Below, piece after piece: positions 13,688-21,086 of a DNA stretch of 22,865 bases. The stretch spans positions 1 to 22,865 of the forward strand of contig CAAGAN010000013.1 in assembly GCA_900767825.1 (NCBI GenBank), read 5' to 3'. The DNA is from Bacilli bacterium. Its GTDB lineage: Bacteria > Bacillota_I > Bacilli_A > RFN20 > CAG-826. Made by a program: the position numbers and the translations under genes. How positions within the stretch are numbered: position 1 is the stretch's first letter; the number at the start of each line of letters is the position of its first letter. Under the pieces are notes generated by a model. The model saw nothing but the letters and a program-made list of their open reading frames with translations, ran no database searches and was not told the DNA's origin.

Positions 13688-13832
13688 AATCATTTTGAAA
13701 GAAAATATATACAAATTTAATTCAAGATAACTATTACTTAAAAATATTGAACGAAAAAATATATATATATATAAAATACACTTTTTGATAAAGTTTTCCT
13801 TCTTTTGCAAAACAAAATTCAACAATTTTATC

Positions 13833-13842
13833 GCACATGTGC
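13833..13842. repeat. Palindrome GCACATGTGC in the araC-cdaA gap
   Basis: This 10-base perfect palindrome sits in a small GC-richer island (13832-13851, continuing GCATGTACGC) within very AT-rich DNA, 33 bases before the cdaA -10. It is a possible operator for the divergent AraC-type regulator or another factor. An AT dinucleotide run lies near 13757-13774. Confidence 0.35.
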
Positions 13843-13871
13843 ATGTACGCGTTTATTTAATCCTGTTTAAA

Positions 13872-13880
13872 TGCTAAAAT
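13872..13880 (+). promoter_or_regulatory. Extended -10 promoter of the cdaA operon
   Basis: TGC-TAAAAT at 13872-13880 is an extended -10 element. It places the transcript start near 13887. Confidence 0.5.
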
Positions 13881-13955
13881 AATTTCACCCAAGAAAAAAT
13901 AGGGTTGCTTGATAAAAAAGATTGCTTCATTTGCATTCAAGATTGGATTAATTCA

Positions 13956-14792
13956 ATGAATATATTTACCACATTACTATCCCCGGTCATCTTTGATTTT
14001 GGGAATGTCTATAACATAATTTCATTTATCGTTGGTATAGTCTTATTTGCCGTTTTTGATGTCATTGCCTTCATATGGTTCAAAAGGAAATTCGTCAGGA
14101 GTTTTCTTATCATAGACGAAGCCTTGATAATCTTGTTCTGTTTATTCGGGTTAGACCTTCCATTTACCATTTGTTCGGTCTTATTCCTATTTGGTTTATT
14201 GACCTTCTATATTTCTAATTCTAGTGCAGGTAGAAATTTGACCGCGAATAACTTCAAAGGGAAAACTGGAATCAATTTCTTTCAGCATAAATCCAAGACC
14301 CGTCCTGAAACCCTTTTTGATAGGGATGCTGTCTACAAGAAGATTGAGACTGCAGTCATTACTTTATCAAAACAAAAAGTAGGGGCTCTTATCACCTTTG
14401 AAAAGAAAGACCTTTTAACTGACGTTATGAAGTCGGGGACAATTATTAACGCTCCAGTATCTGCTGAATTACTTCAAACAATATTCTACCCTGGAACTAG
14501 GTTACATGATGGAGCAGTCATAGTTAAAAACGATATGATTTTGGCGGCTTCAGTTTATTTCACCCCAACAACTAGACCTTTAACTGGTAAGTATGGATCT
14601 AGACATAGGGCTGCAATTGGTATTTCGGAAGTATGTGATGCTGTTACAGTAGTTGTATCAGAAGAAACAGGAAGAATCTCGATTGCCTACCAAGGTGAAC
14701 TTCAAACAGTTGGACCAGATACATTCCTATCAACTTTTGAAGATTACATGATGATGAGTGATGAGGAAGATAAAAATAGCAAGAAGGATTAG
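13956..14792 (+). CDS. cdaA: CdaA-type diadenylate cyclase
   Basis: The enzyme joins two ATP to form cyclic di-AMP, a second messenger controlling potassium and osmolyte transport and wall homeostasis. About three membrane spans fill residues 15-90, and the DAC catalytic domain (about 120-260) carries both signature motifs: LHDGAVIV with DGA at 185-187 and SRHRAAIG with RHR at 216-218. I prefer ATG 13956 (278 aa, close to the 273 aa of B. subtilis CdaA), though GGA is its only ribosome signal. An in-frame TTG at 13905 would add 17 residues, but AGGG directly abuts it. It heads a five-gene plus-strand run. The usual partners cdaR and glmM are absent; RDD and deoD genes follow instead. Confidence 0.93.
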   Translation: MNIFTTLLSPVIFDFGNVYNIISFIVGIVLFAVFDVIAFIWFKRKFVRSFLIIDEALIILFCLFGLDLPFTICSVLFLFGLLTFYISNSSAGRNLTANNFKGKTGINFFQHKSKTRPETLFDRDAVYKKIETAVITLSKQKVGALITFEKKDLLTDVMKSGTIINAPVSAELLQTIFYPGTRLHDGAVIVKNDMILAASVYFTPTTRPLTGKYGSRHRAAIGISEVCDAVTVVVSEETGRISIAYQGELQTVGPDTFLSTFEDYMMMSDEEDKNSKKD

Positions 14793-14797
14793 TCGAT

Positions 14798-15304
14798 ATG
14801 GAAAGCTCGGTAAAGAAAAAAGGAAGCAATATTGTCTCTAGGCATATTGCGGCAACATTGCTAGATTTAGCAATCTTACTTTTATGCAATGCCGTTTTAG
14901 CTATACCTTGCATCATAGTTTTCGTTAATGAATTAGTAAAGCATACGACAGCCGCTAGCATTTCTAATTTCCTTGTATCTTTCTTTACAGGTGCATTTAT
15001 ATTGGCAATGGATTTAGTCTATCTAGTTGCCATGCCTCTATATAAAGATGGGCAAACAGTTGGACTAAGGTTTTTTGATTTGAAGATTGTTTCCTTAGAT
15101 TCTTCCCCAGCCTTAACAAAACAATATTTAGTTAGATTCCTGGGCTTATTGCTTATAACTGCTTCGACCTTCGGGTTTGTTCTTGTTTCGGAAATTATAA
15201 CAATCAGCCTTTCAAGTGACCATAATTCGGTCATAGGTACATTAAGTTCGACAAAAGTAATAGAAAAAGAAAAGGAGATTAAAGATGCCGACACCACACA
15301 TTAA
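14798..15304 (+). CDS. RDD family membrane protein
   Basis: The 168-aa protein has an RDD-like arrangement: an N-terminal helix starting RHIAATLLDLAILLL (about 15-45), a second span (about 58-80), the typical bridging segment PLYKDGQTVGLRFFDLKIV (80-98), and a third span (about 110-135). RDD proteins are small envelope proteins, some linked to sodium or solute transport; the role here is unknown. It starts five bases after cdaA and its end overlaps deoD by 20 bases, so the three genes are translated from one message. A control link with CdaA at the membrane is possible but inferred. Confidence 0.82.
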   Translation: MESSVKKKGSNIVSRHIAATLLDLAILLLCNAVLAIPCIIVFVNELVKHTTAASISNFLVSFFTGAFILAMDLVYLVAMPLYKDGQTVGLRFFDLKIVSLDSSPALTKQYLVRFLGLLLITASTFGFVLVSEIITISLSSDHNSVIGTLSSTKVIEKEKEIKDADTTH

Positions 15305-16004
15305 TGCCAAAGACAATGATTTTGCAAAAGTAGTCTTGATGCCAGGAGATCCTCTCCGTGCCAAGTGGATTGCCTCGACTTTCCTAGTTGACCCAGTTCT
15401 AGTTAGCGATGTTAGGGGTATACTTGGCTATACTGGCCTAACTAAAAACGGAAAGAGAATATCCGTCATGGCTTCTGGTATGGGCATGCCAAGCATTGGA
15501 ATTTATTCTAGGGAACTATTTACTTCTTATGGAGTAGAAACAATCATCAGGATTGGGACATGCGGAACATATTCTAAAGATGTTAATGTTAACAATATAA
15601 TTCTTGCCCAAGGTAGCTGCACCGATTCTAATTGGTCTAGCCAATATGATTTAAAGGGTGGAACTTATTCTGCAATTGCTTCTTTTGATGTCTTATTAGC
15701 GGCACATGAAGAAGCTAAAAAAGCCAATAAGAAATGCTTTGTTGGCAATATATTGTCTGCCGATGTCTTCTATGATGAAGATCCAAATATCTGGAAGACC
15801 TGGGCTAAATTAGGTGTATTAGGGGTTGAAATGGAATCATATGCCCTATATACCAATGCTGCTAGATTAAATAAAAAAGCTCTTTGTATTCTTACTGTCT
15901 CTGATTCTTTCCTTTCTACCAAGGCTTTAACTTCGGCAGAAAGGCAAACTGGATTAAAAGACATGGTAGAAGTCGCCATAGCTACTGCTGAAAGGTTTGC
16001 TTAA
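15285..16004 (+). CDS. deoD: Purine nucleoside phosphorylase, DeoD type
   Basis: The 239-aa enzyme cleaves purine (deoxy)nucleosides with phosphate to give the free base and (deoxy)ribose 1-phosphate. Its length is typical for the hexameric DeoD class. Landmarks are TPHINAKDNDFAK and the phosphate-binding MPGDPLRAKWIA (19-30), SGMGMPSIGIYSREL (about 64-78), RIGTCGT (about 87-93), GVEMESYALY (about 179-188) and TVSDS (about 203-207), which includes the catalytic Asp. The start has AAGGAG eight bases upstream and lies inside the end of the RDD gene. It works with the adenosine deaminase and purine permease genes that converge on this operon. Confidence 0.96.
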   Translation: MPTPHINAKDNDFAKVVLMPGDPLRAKWIASTFLVDPVLVSDVRGILGYTGLTKNGKRISVMASGMGMPSIGIYSRELFTSYGVETIIRIGTCGTYSKDVNVNNIILAQGSCTDSNWSSQYDLKGGTYSAIASFDVLLAAHEEAKKANKKCFVGNILSADVFYDEDPNIWKTWAKLGVLGVEMESYALYTNAARLNKKALCILTVSDSFLSTKALTSAERQTGLKDMVEVAIATAERFA

Positions 16005-16011
16005 TTTAAAA

Positions 16012-16635
16012 ATGCCATATACTGTCCGCCTATCTATTTTTTGTGTTAGCTGCATTCTAGTTGGATTGCTTCTTTTGTTTATGTTTCTATATGGACCAGT
16101 CAAACGTTATCTATACAAAAAATATACGGTCAGGATGTATTACAACAAAGTTAGAAGAGTAGTCCTAGATAATGATTTCTATCTAGTCAATAGCTTTGCG
16201 AACAAGACTGCATCCCAAGAACCTTTCCATATCGACCATATCGTAATAGGGGATAAATTCATCTATTGCATCAGGGATAGATATTATGATGGGGCGATTG
16301 CCGCGAAAGAAAATGATCCTAGCTGGATATTCTATAAAGGCAAGAAATCGACATATATAAAAAATCCAATGCAAGTAAATAGGATTAGGGTCGACAGGAT
16401 GTCGCTTATGAGCGGGATCGATTCTAAACTATTCATCTCGATTGTCTTAATTAATAACGATTGCATGATCACTAGACTTGAGAATTCCTTTTCCGATAAC
16501 TATATTGTTTCCTTGAAGAAATTCCCTTCATTAATTGCCCAGCTTGAAAGTAGTGATGTCCCAATTCTAAATCCTCATAGCATCGCTATCGCGGCAAAGG
16601 ATTTCTCGGAGCTTAATCTAAATGGAAAAATCTGA
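16012..16635 (+). CDS. Membrane-anchored NERD-like protein with altered active site
   Basis: The 207-aa protein has one N-terminal membrane span (about 6-30) and a cytoplasmic domain that follows the NERD (nuclease-related) pattern: HIDHIVIGDKFIYCIRD (73-89), DGAI (93-96), WIFYKGKKSTYIKNPMQVNRIRV (105-127). The Asp of IDH (D75) is kept. However, the Glu and Lys of the usual E-x-K are Arg88 and Arg90, so nuclease activity is probably lost and binding may remain. ATG 16012 is preceded by AAAGG at a long distance; an in-frame TTG at 15997 is too close to it. The gene begins 8 bases after deoD and overlaps the next gene by 14 bases. Confidence 0.7.
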   Translation: MPYTVRLSIFCVSCILVGLLLLFMFLYGPVKRYLYKKYTVRMYYNKVRRVVLDNDFYLVNSFANKTASQEPFHIDHIVIGDKFIYCIRDRYYDGAIAAKENDPSWIFYKGKKSTYIKNPMQVNRIRVDRMSLMSGIDSKLFISIVLINNDCMITRLENSFSDNYIVSLKKFPSLIAQLESSDVPILNPHSIAIAAKDFSELNLNGKI

Positions 16636-17707
16636 TTTCAAAAAACCTTTTAATAAACCTGTATTAGAGAAAATTGGAAAATATAATGCGCAAGTAGTGG
16701 CCCTTACTTTAGTTTTTATTTTGGTTTCTTTAGTAGGATTCGGAATAGGATTAATTGATCCTAGCTTACTTTATGCGACTATACCCTTGATTGTCATACC
16801 GGCTTTCTTTTCCTTTCAGACATCTTTAAGTGTCCTTCTTGCAGGAAAAGGAATATCTAACCGAATCAATTATTCTTCCTATATGTCTTATTTCATCCCT
16901 CCATTTAAAGGGAGTTATAGAGTTATAGTGAGTTATTTCAAATCATTGCTTGTATTTGCTTTCTTCAGCTTGATTACTGGCTCGATTTATTATGGGATTG
17001 CCTCTAGTGCTTCAGCTAGCTTTGTTGAAGCGGTAAATAAATTAACTGAATTAACAAATACAGGAACACTAGAAGCAATCATTGAATATGTATTTTCTAA
17101 TAAGGATTTAGTTTCTTTCTATTATTCTGTCCAAGGTGTTGGGTTAGGATTATCTTCCATCTATTTCCTTTATTGCATTAGCTTTAATTCACTTAATGCC
17201 CATTTACGTTCTAAGATTGGGGGACCATCTTCCGGAGCTCTTAATGCCTTATTTAAAAAGCTAGTATTTAGCGATAAGAAATTATTCATCGGAAGCTTTA
17301 TTACTAGAAATATCCCTTTATTTATTTTATTTGGATTAGGGTTTGGAATTAGCTTTACTTGCTTTGGAATATTTGCACCTACTTATCCAACTTTTGCGGT
17401 AGTTATTTCTTTATTTGCAGGCTTATTATTATCTAGTTTCTATTTGCCATATACATTTGCTTCTAATGAAATGTTCATGTTAGAAAATTCAGTAAAGATA
17501 AAGAAATTCTTCATTGATTTCTCTATTAAATCTCTAGAAGAAATGAAAGAAAAAGCCTTATTTAGCCAAGAACAATTAGAAAAGGCTGACGAGAACCTAA
17601 AAGAAGCAGAGAAGATGCTTGAAGATGAGATAAAACAAAAAGAAAAGGAGAACCATGACGATTCTCCTAAAGATGATAATCCTTCTAATGACGATTCTTC
17701 TAATTAA
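16622..17707 (+). CDS. Multi-span membrane protein of unknown function
   Basis: The 361-aa protein has about six membrane spans (roughly 25-50, 52-75, 105-130, 165-185, 220-245 and 250-280). A cytoplasmic tail follows (about 290-361) made of a charged coiled-coil stretch (EEMKEKALFSQEQLEKADEN...EKMLEDEIKQ) and a disordered Asp/Asn/Ser-rich end. I do not recognise a family. It overlaps the NERD-like gene by 14 bases, which suggests coupled synthesis and perhaps a complex with that protein. Its stop overlaps the convergent permease gene by 4 bases, with no terminator between. Confidence 0.75.
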   Translation: MEKSDFKKPFNKPVLEKIGKYNAQVVALTLVFILVSLVGFGIGLIDPSLLYATIPLIVIPAFFSFQTSLSVLLAGKGISNRINYSSYMSYFIPPFKGSYRVIVSYFKSLLVFAFFSLITGSIYYGIASSASASFVEAVNKLTELTNTGTLEAIIEYVFSNKDLVSFYYSVQGVGLGLSSIYFLYCISFNSLNAHLRSKIGGPSSGALNALFKKLVFSDKKLFIGSFITRNIPLFILFGLGFGISFTCFGIFAPTYPTFAVVISLFAGLLLSSFYLPYTFASNEMFMLENSVKIKKFFIDFSIKSLEEMKEKALFSQEQLEKADENLKEAEKMLEDEIKQKEKENHDDSPKDDNPSNDDSSN

Positions 17708-19119
17708 AGAATCTCGTTTATTACAAAAGACAATATATAGAATCCAGTAATTAGATATAGAATCCAATTGATTTGTTTTCCTTTGCCTCTAGCTAAAGAG
17801 ATTACTATATAAGTCAATAGACCAAATCCAATCCCGTTAGTAAGAGAATAGGTCAATATAATAAGGACAATTGTAACAAAGGCAGAGAAGCCAATCTCGA
17901 CTTCTTTCCAATTTAATTCGGCTAGATTAGAAGAGAATATAAGTCCCCCGACTGAAATAAGCGCTAATCCATAAACACTAGGAGCAGTGAATAATTCGAA
18001 TACAGGATAGACAAATGAAGATAATAGGAACAATAATCCTGTTACAATGGCGGCTAATCCAGTTCTTGCCCCAGAAGCAACTCCTATCGCACTTTCTGCA
18101 AAAGAAGTAACTGTACAAGTGCCAAGAGGAGCACATACTAATGCCCCGATTGCATCGGCCATGATGGCCCTATTATTTGTTAAGTTACCATTTTCATCAG
18201 CAACGCCAGTGCTTCTTCCTACTGCCATTAATGTAGCAGTGGTATCGAATAAATTAACAAATATCAAAGAGAATATAATCCCATATGTTGCAGGATTAGA
18301 GAATATCTTTCCTAGCATATCTAGGAAAGAATTTGAATTTGATTTATCTAAGAAACCAAAGAAGATTACTTTATCATAATCATGGATTCCCCAGTTCTGG
18401 TTTATATGGATATTTGGTAATGTTGGATCATTAATCCCACAGCAAGTGATGATATAACCAGTAATCGCTACTAGAAACATCGTCATCGGAACTGCTAAAG
18501 AATTAATCCATGTATGTTTTGTCTTTAGATTTGACAAAAAGAATACTAAGAATACACCTGCTATACAAATGATTACTCCAGGGCTAGACAAACTTCCTAA
18601 AGTAACTAAAGTAGATGGGGAAGATACTATAATTTGGGATTTATTTAATCCGACAAAGGCAATAAATGCACCCAATCCAGCCGAGATGATTCGTTTTAAG
18701 TCATTTGGGAAAGCTGCAATTATCTTTCTTCTAATTGGAGTTAATGAGAAAGAAAAGAAGATGATGCCTGTAATAAATAAGACTATCATCGCTTCTTGCC
18801 AGGAATATCCTAATTGAAGGCAAATCGTATAGGTAAAGAAGGCATTTAATCCCATGCCTGCACTTAAGGCAATCGGGGCATTAGCAACAAATCCCATGAT
18901 TAAGCAAGCTAAGGCCGATACTAATCCAGTCGAGGCATATACCCCAAATTGACTCATCCCAGCATCGCTAAGAATCCCGGCATTTACTGGCAGTATGTAG
19001 CACATTGCTAGGAATGTTACTATTCCAGCGATTACATCCGCTTTAAATGATCCACCCCTAGAAGAGAATTTAAAAAATCCATCCAAAAAGGGTTTTTTAC
19101 TCATTTCGTTGTTGTTCAT
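17704..19119 (-). CDS. NCS2-family purine permease (PbuG/AzgA-like)
   Basis: The 471-aa protein is a proton-linked importer of free purine bases such as hypoxanthine, guanine or adenine. It starts FKFSSRGGSFKADVIAGIVTFLAMCYILPVN (residues about 16-46), the hallmark of the AzgA/PbuG branch, and continues with LSAGMGLNAFF (about 84-94), ISAGLGAFIAFVGL (145-158) and about 12-14 hydrophobic spans. SAIGVASGARTGLAAIVTGLLF (about 342-363) is the conserved segment near the C-terminal half. The ATG at 19119 follows GGAG eight bases upstream and overlaps the end of the adenosine deaminase gene by 23 bases, so deamination and uptake are co-expressed. The exact base is unclear. Confidence 0.92.
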   Translation of the reverse strand: MNNNEMSKKPFLDGFFKFSSRGGSFKADVIAGIVTFLAMCYILPVNAGILSDAGMSQFGVYASTGLVSALACLIMGFVANAPIALSAGMGLNAFFTYTICLQLGYSWQEAMIVLFITGIIFFSFSLTPIRRKIIAAFPNDLKRIISAGLGAFIAFVGLNKSQIIVSSPSTLVTLGSLSSPGVIICIAGVFLVFFLSNLKTKHTWINSLAVPMTMFLVAITGYIITCCGINDPTLPNIHINQNWGIHDYDKVIFFGFLDKSNSNSFLDMLGKIFSNPATYGIIFSLIFVNLFDTTATLMAVGRSTGVADENGNLTNNRAIMADAIGALVCAPLGTCTVTSFAESAIGVASGARTGLAAIVTGLLFLLSSFVYPVFELFTAPSVYGLALISVGGLIFSSNLAELNWKEVEIGFSAFVTIVLIILTYSLTNGIGFGLLTYIVISLARGKGKQINWILYLITGFYILSFVINEIL

Positions 19120-20083
19120 ATTTCTTCTCCAATATTTCTAATAGGTAGTCTTTTTGATCTTCCTCTAGGAAAGACGCTTTGATTGAATTCTTAATCAATG
19201 TCTTTACTTCATCTTCACTTAATTTGAAGGTATTTATTAGTTTCTTGTATTCTTTTTCTAAAGTTATATTAGAAATAGTCATGTCATCCGTGTTGATAGT
19301 AACTATTATTCCCTTCTTCATGAATTGCCTAATAGGCAAAGAAGAATAGCAATCAATAGCATGGGTATCAACTTCACTAGTAGGGCAAAGTTCAAGAGGA
19401 ATCTTAGTAGTGGCTAGAAATTCCATTAACATAGGATCTTCAATCGATCTAACTCCATGTCCAATTCGCCTTGCGCCCATCTTTATAGCATCCCATACTG
19501 AAGAAGGTCCGCTAGCTTCTCCAGCATGAATTGTAATAGGCAAATCATATTGATTGGCTTTCTCAAATACTTCCTTAAATAGACTAGTATCAAAAGAAGA
19601 TTCTGAACCTGCTAGATCGACTCCACATACACCCTTCTTATAGAAATATTTGGCTACTTCGATTGTTTCTAGATTAGTTGTTAAATCAACGCATCTCATG
19701 CAAGAAAGTATTAATTGACCTGGCATCAGGGTTTCATCCTTTGCCATTTCTAGTCCTTTAATGGAAGCCGCTACTACTTGATGTTGGCTTAAGCCATTTC
19801 TAGTCATTAAAGAAGGGGCTAGCCTAACCTCGGCATAAATAAGCCCTTGCTCGCTTAATCTTTTGAATAATGAATATGTTGCAAAAGTAATCGAAGCGGC
19901 ATTTTGAAGCAATGATAAAGGAAGTTCGAATCTAGATAGATAATCATCAAGATTTTTTATTTCTTCATCGGCATGGATTTTCTCTTTTAGGATAATATTT
20001 TCATCGACATGGTTCATTTTGGCTAAAGTAAGCATATCATTTATGCTTAAAGAGCCGTCCAAGTGTAAATGTAAATCAATCAT
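19097..20083 (-). CDS. add: Adenosine deaminase
   Basis: The zinc enzyme converts adenosine and deoxyadenosine to (deoxy)inosine and ammonia. From the chosen start (328 aa) the motifs are DLHLHLDGSL with metal ligands H5 and H7, HAGE (186-189), RRIGHGVR (205-212) and NTDD (264-267). The ATG at 20083 has GAGG six bases upstream; an in-frame ATG at 20137 would add 18 residues foreign to the family and has no ribosome site. The stretch CPTSEVDT (233-240) differs from the common CPTSN, and NTDDM lacks the usual Pro, so substrate range may differ. It lies between the MmcQ-like gene and the purine permease gene in one operon. Confidence 0.93.
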   Translation of the reverse strand: MIDLHLHLDGSLSINDMLTLAKMNHVDENIILKEKIHADEEIKNLDDYLSRFELPLSLLQNAASITFATYSLFKRLSEQGLIYAEVRLAPSLMTRNGLSQHQVVAASIKGLEMAKDETLMPGQLILSCMRCVDLTTNLETIEVAKYFYKKGVCGVDLAGSESSFDTSLFKEVFEKANQYDLPITIHAGEASGPSSVWDAIKMGARRIGHGVRSIEDPMLMEFLATTKIPLELCPTSEVDTHAIDCYSSLPIRQFMKKGIIVTINTDDMTISNITLEKEYKKLINTFKLSEDEVKTLIKNSIKASFLEEDQKDYLLEILEKKYEQQRNE

Positions 20084-20140
20084 ATTTTGCCTCGGTAGTT
20101 GACCTTTAAAGCTACTATATTTAGCTATGTAGGTCATTTA

Positions 20141-20785
20141 TTAAACCACTAAAGAGTAGCTTAAGTCTAGTAAAGCTTTAATTTTATCTATATTTATGTG
20201 CTTATCTAGATAAATACTGATCCAATGTTTCTTATTCATATGATAGGCAGGGAAGATGTTTTTATTATCAATAATAGAACTGATTAGGTTAGTATCTGCC
20301 TTTAGATTCATTATTTTTCCATCTTCTTTTTCTAAGCCTAGTTTCTCTAGATTTATGTTTTGGACTAAAGCAAACCATTTTCTTGATGGTTTCTTCCTAA
20401 ATACATATGTCTTTTTATCTTCGAAAGGATAAGATGGCTTAGTTTTATATTTTTCTTTCATGTAAATTAGTATTTCTTTTTCTATATCAATATGTTCAAA
20501 ACAAGATTTCTTGATAATATCGCATAATGAACTAGCTTCTTTTCGTAAAGAAGTAACAAAATCTCCTTTTATTCCATTTCCTTCAAATGGAAGGAATGTG
20601 TCATTAAAGTTCTTATCAATGCAAGCCAAAAACAAAGAATCCTCTTTATATTCAAAAAGGAATTTCATGTCTTTATTTATTGAATCATGGGAATAAAAAT
20701 AAATTTTATTATTCTTCTTGAACCCAAAAGAAATCGCTTTATCTTCTAGAAAAACATAATGATGCCTGATTTCTTTTATTTCCAT
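20141..20785 (-). CDS. MmcQ/YjbR family protein
   Basis: The 214-aa protein has a C-terminal MmcQ/YjbR domain (about 100-214): EILIYMKEKYKTKPSYPFED (about 104-123), YVFRKKPSRKWFALV (127-141), LNLKAD, FPAYHMNKKHWISIYL (about 178-193) and LLDLSYSLV at the end. The fold resembles the CyaY-like/DNA-binding group; its cellular role is not settled. The first 90 or so residues (EIRHHYVFLEDKAISFGF...YFYSHDS) form an extra domain that I cannot name. No ribosome site is visible before the ATG; only AT-rich DNA precedes it. It is the first gene of the operon with add and the permease. Confidence 0.85.
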   Translation of the reverse strand: MEIKEIRHHYVFLEDKAISFGFKKNNKIYFYSHDSINKDMKFLFEYKEDSLFLACIDKNFNDTFLPFEGNGIKGDFVTSLRKEASSLCDIIKKSCFEHIDIEKEILIYMKEKYKTKPSYPFEDKKTYVFRKKPSRKWFALVQNINLEKLGLEKEDGKIMNLKADTNLISSIIDNKNIFPAYHMNKKHWISIYLDKHINIDKIKALLDLSYSLVV

Positions 20786-20850
20786 ATATATAAATATAAC
20801 TGATTTACTAGTACGTGAGTTCGATTTTATTCGGATTTAATAACCTCTAT

Positions 20851-20878
20851 AAAAGAAAACCTCTACATCGAGTAGAGG
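20851..20878 (-). terminator. Terminator of tRNA-Gly(GCC)
   Basis: On the minus strand CCTCTAC (20878-20872) and GTAGAGG (20866-20860) form a stem with a 5-base loop, followed by a T-rich tract (20859-20851). Confidence 0.85.
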
Positions 20879-20892
20879 GAATTTTCATTTTC

Positions 20893-20966
20893 TGGAGCAG
20901 GCAACGGGAATCGAACCCGTATATTTACCTTGGCAAGGTAATGTTCTACCACTGAACTATGCCTGC
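20893..20966 (-). tRNA. tRNA-Gly (anticodon GCC)
   Basis: On the minus strand the acceptor arm GCAGGCA pairs with TGCCTGC. Anticodon stem TTACC/GGTAA holds loop TTGCCAA with anticodon GCC. The T arm is CGGGTTCGATTCCCG. The discriminator is T and CCA is encoded (20895-20893). It reads glycine codons GGC and GGT and complements the CCC isoacceptor at 4638. Confidence 0.96.
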
Positions 20967-20996
20967 ATTTCCTTAAGTTTTCCTCAAGGCTTGGAT

Positions 20997-21026
20997 ATTA
21001 TATACACTTCTTTTGTATCGTTTCAA
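20997..21026 (-). promoter_or_regulatory. Promoter of tRNA-Gly(GCC)
   Basis: The minus strand shows -35 TTGAAA (21026-21021) and -10 TATAAT (21002-20997) with an 18-base spacer. Confidence 0.7.
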
Positions 21027-21050
21027 GTGGAAGATTTTATTTTATACTAT

Positions 21051-21056
21051 TATAAT
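21051..21056 (+). promoter_or_regulatory. Probable -10 element of gltX
   Basis: A consensus TATAAT lies 31 bases before the gltX ATG. No convincing -35 box is visible at the usual distance. AAAGG (21073-21077) is the ribosome site. Confidence 0.4.
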
Positions 21057-21086
21057 TGCGCTTGTATCAAATAAAGGTATGGTTTT

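Noticed and set aside
13757..13774. AT dinucleotide run.
   Set aside because: Simple low-complexity DNA in an AT-rich gap; no sign of a function.
20084..20137. Longer adenosine deaminase starting at 20137.
   Set aside because: No ribosome site precedes it, and the added 18 residues do not fit the family, whereas GAGG precedes ATG 20083.
20786..20850. A possible purine riboswitch ahead of the MmcQ-add-permease operon.
   Set aside because: The leader is short and AT-rich; I see no purine aptamer core and the operon has almost no 5' leader.
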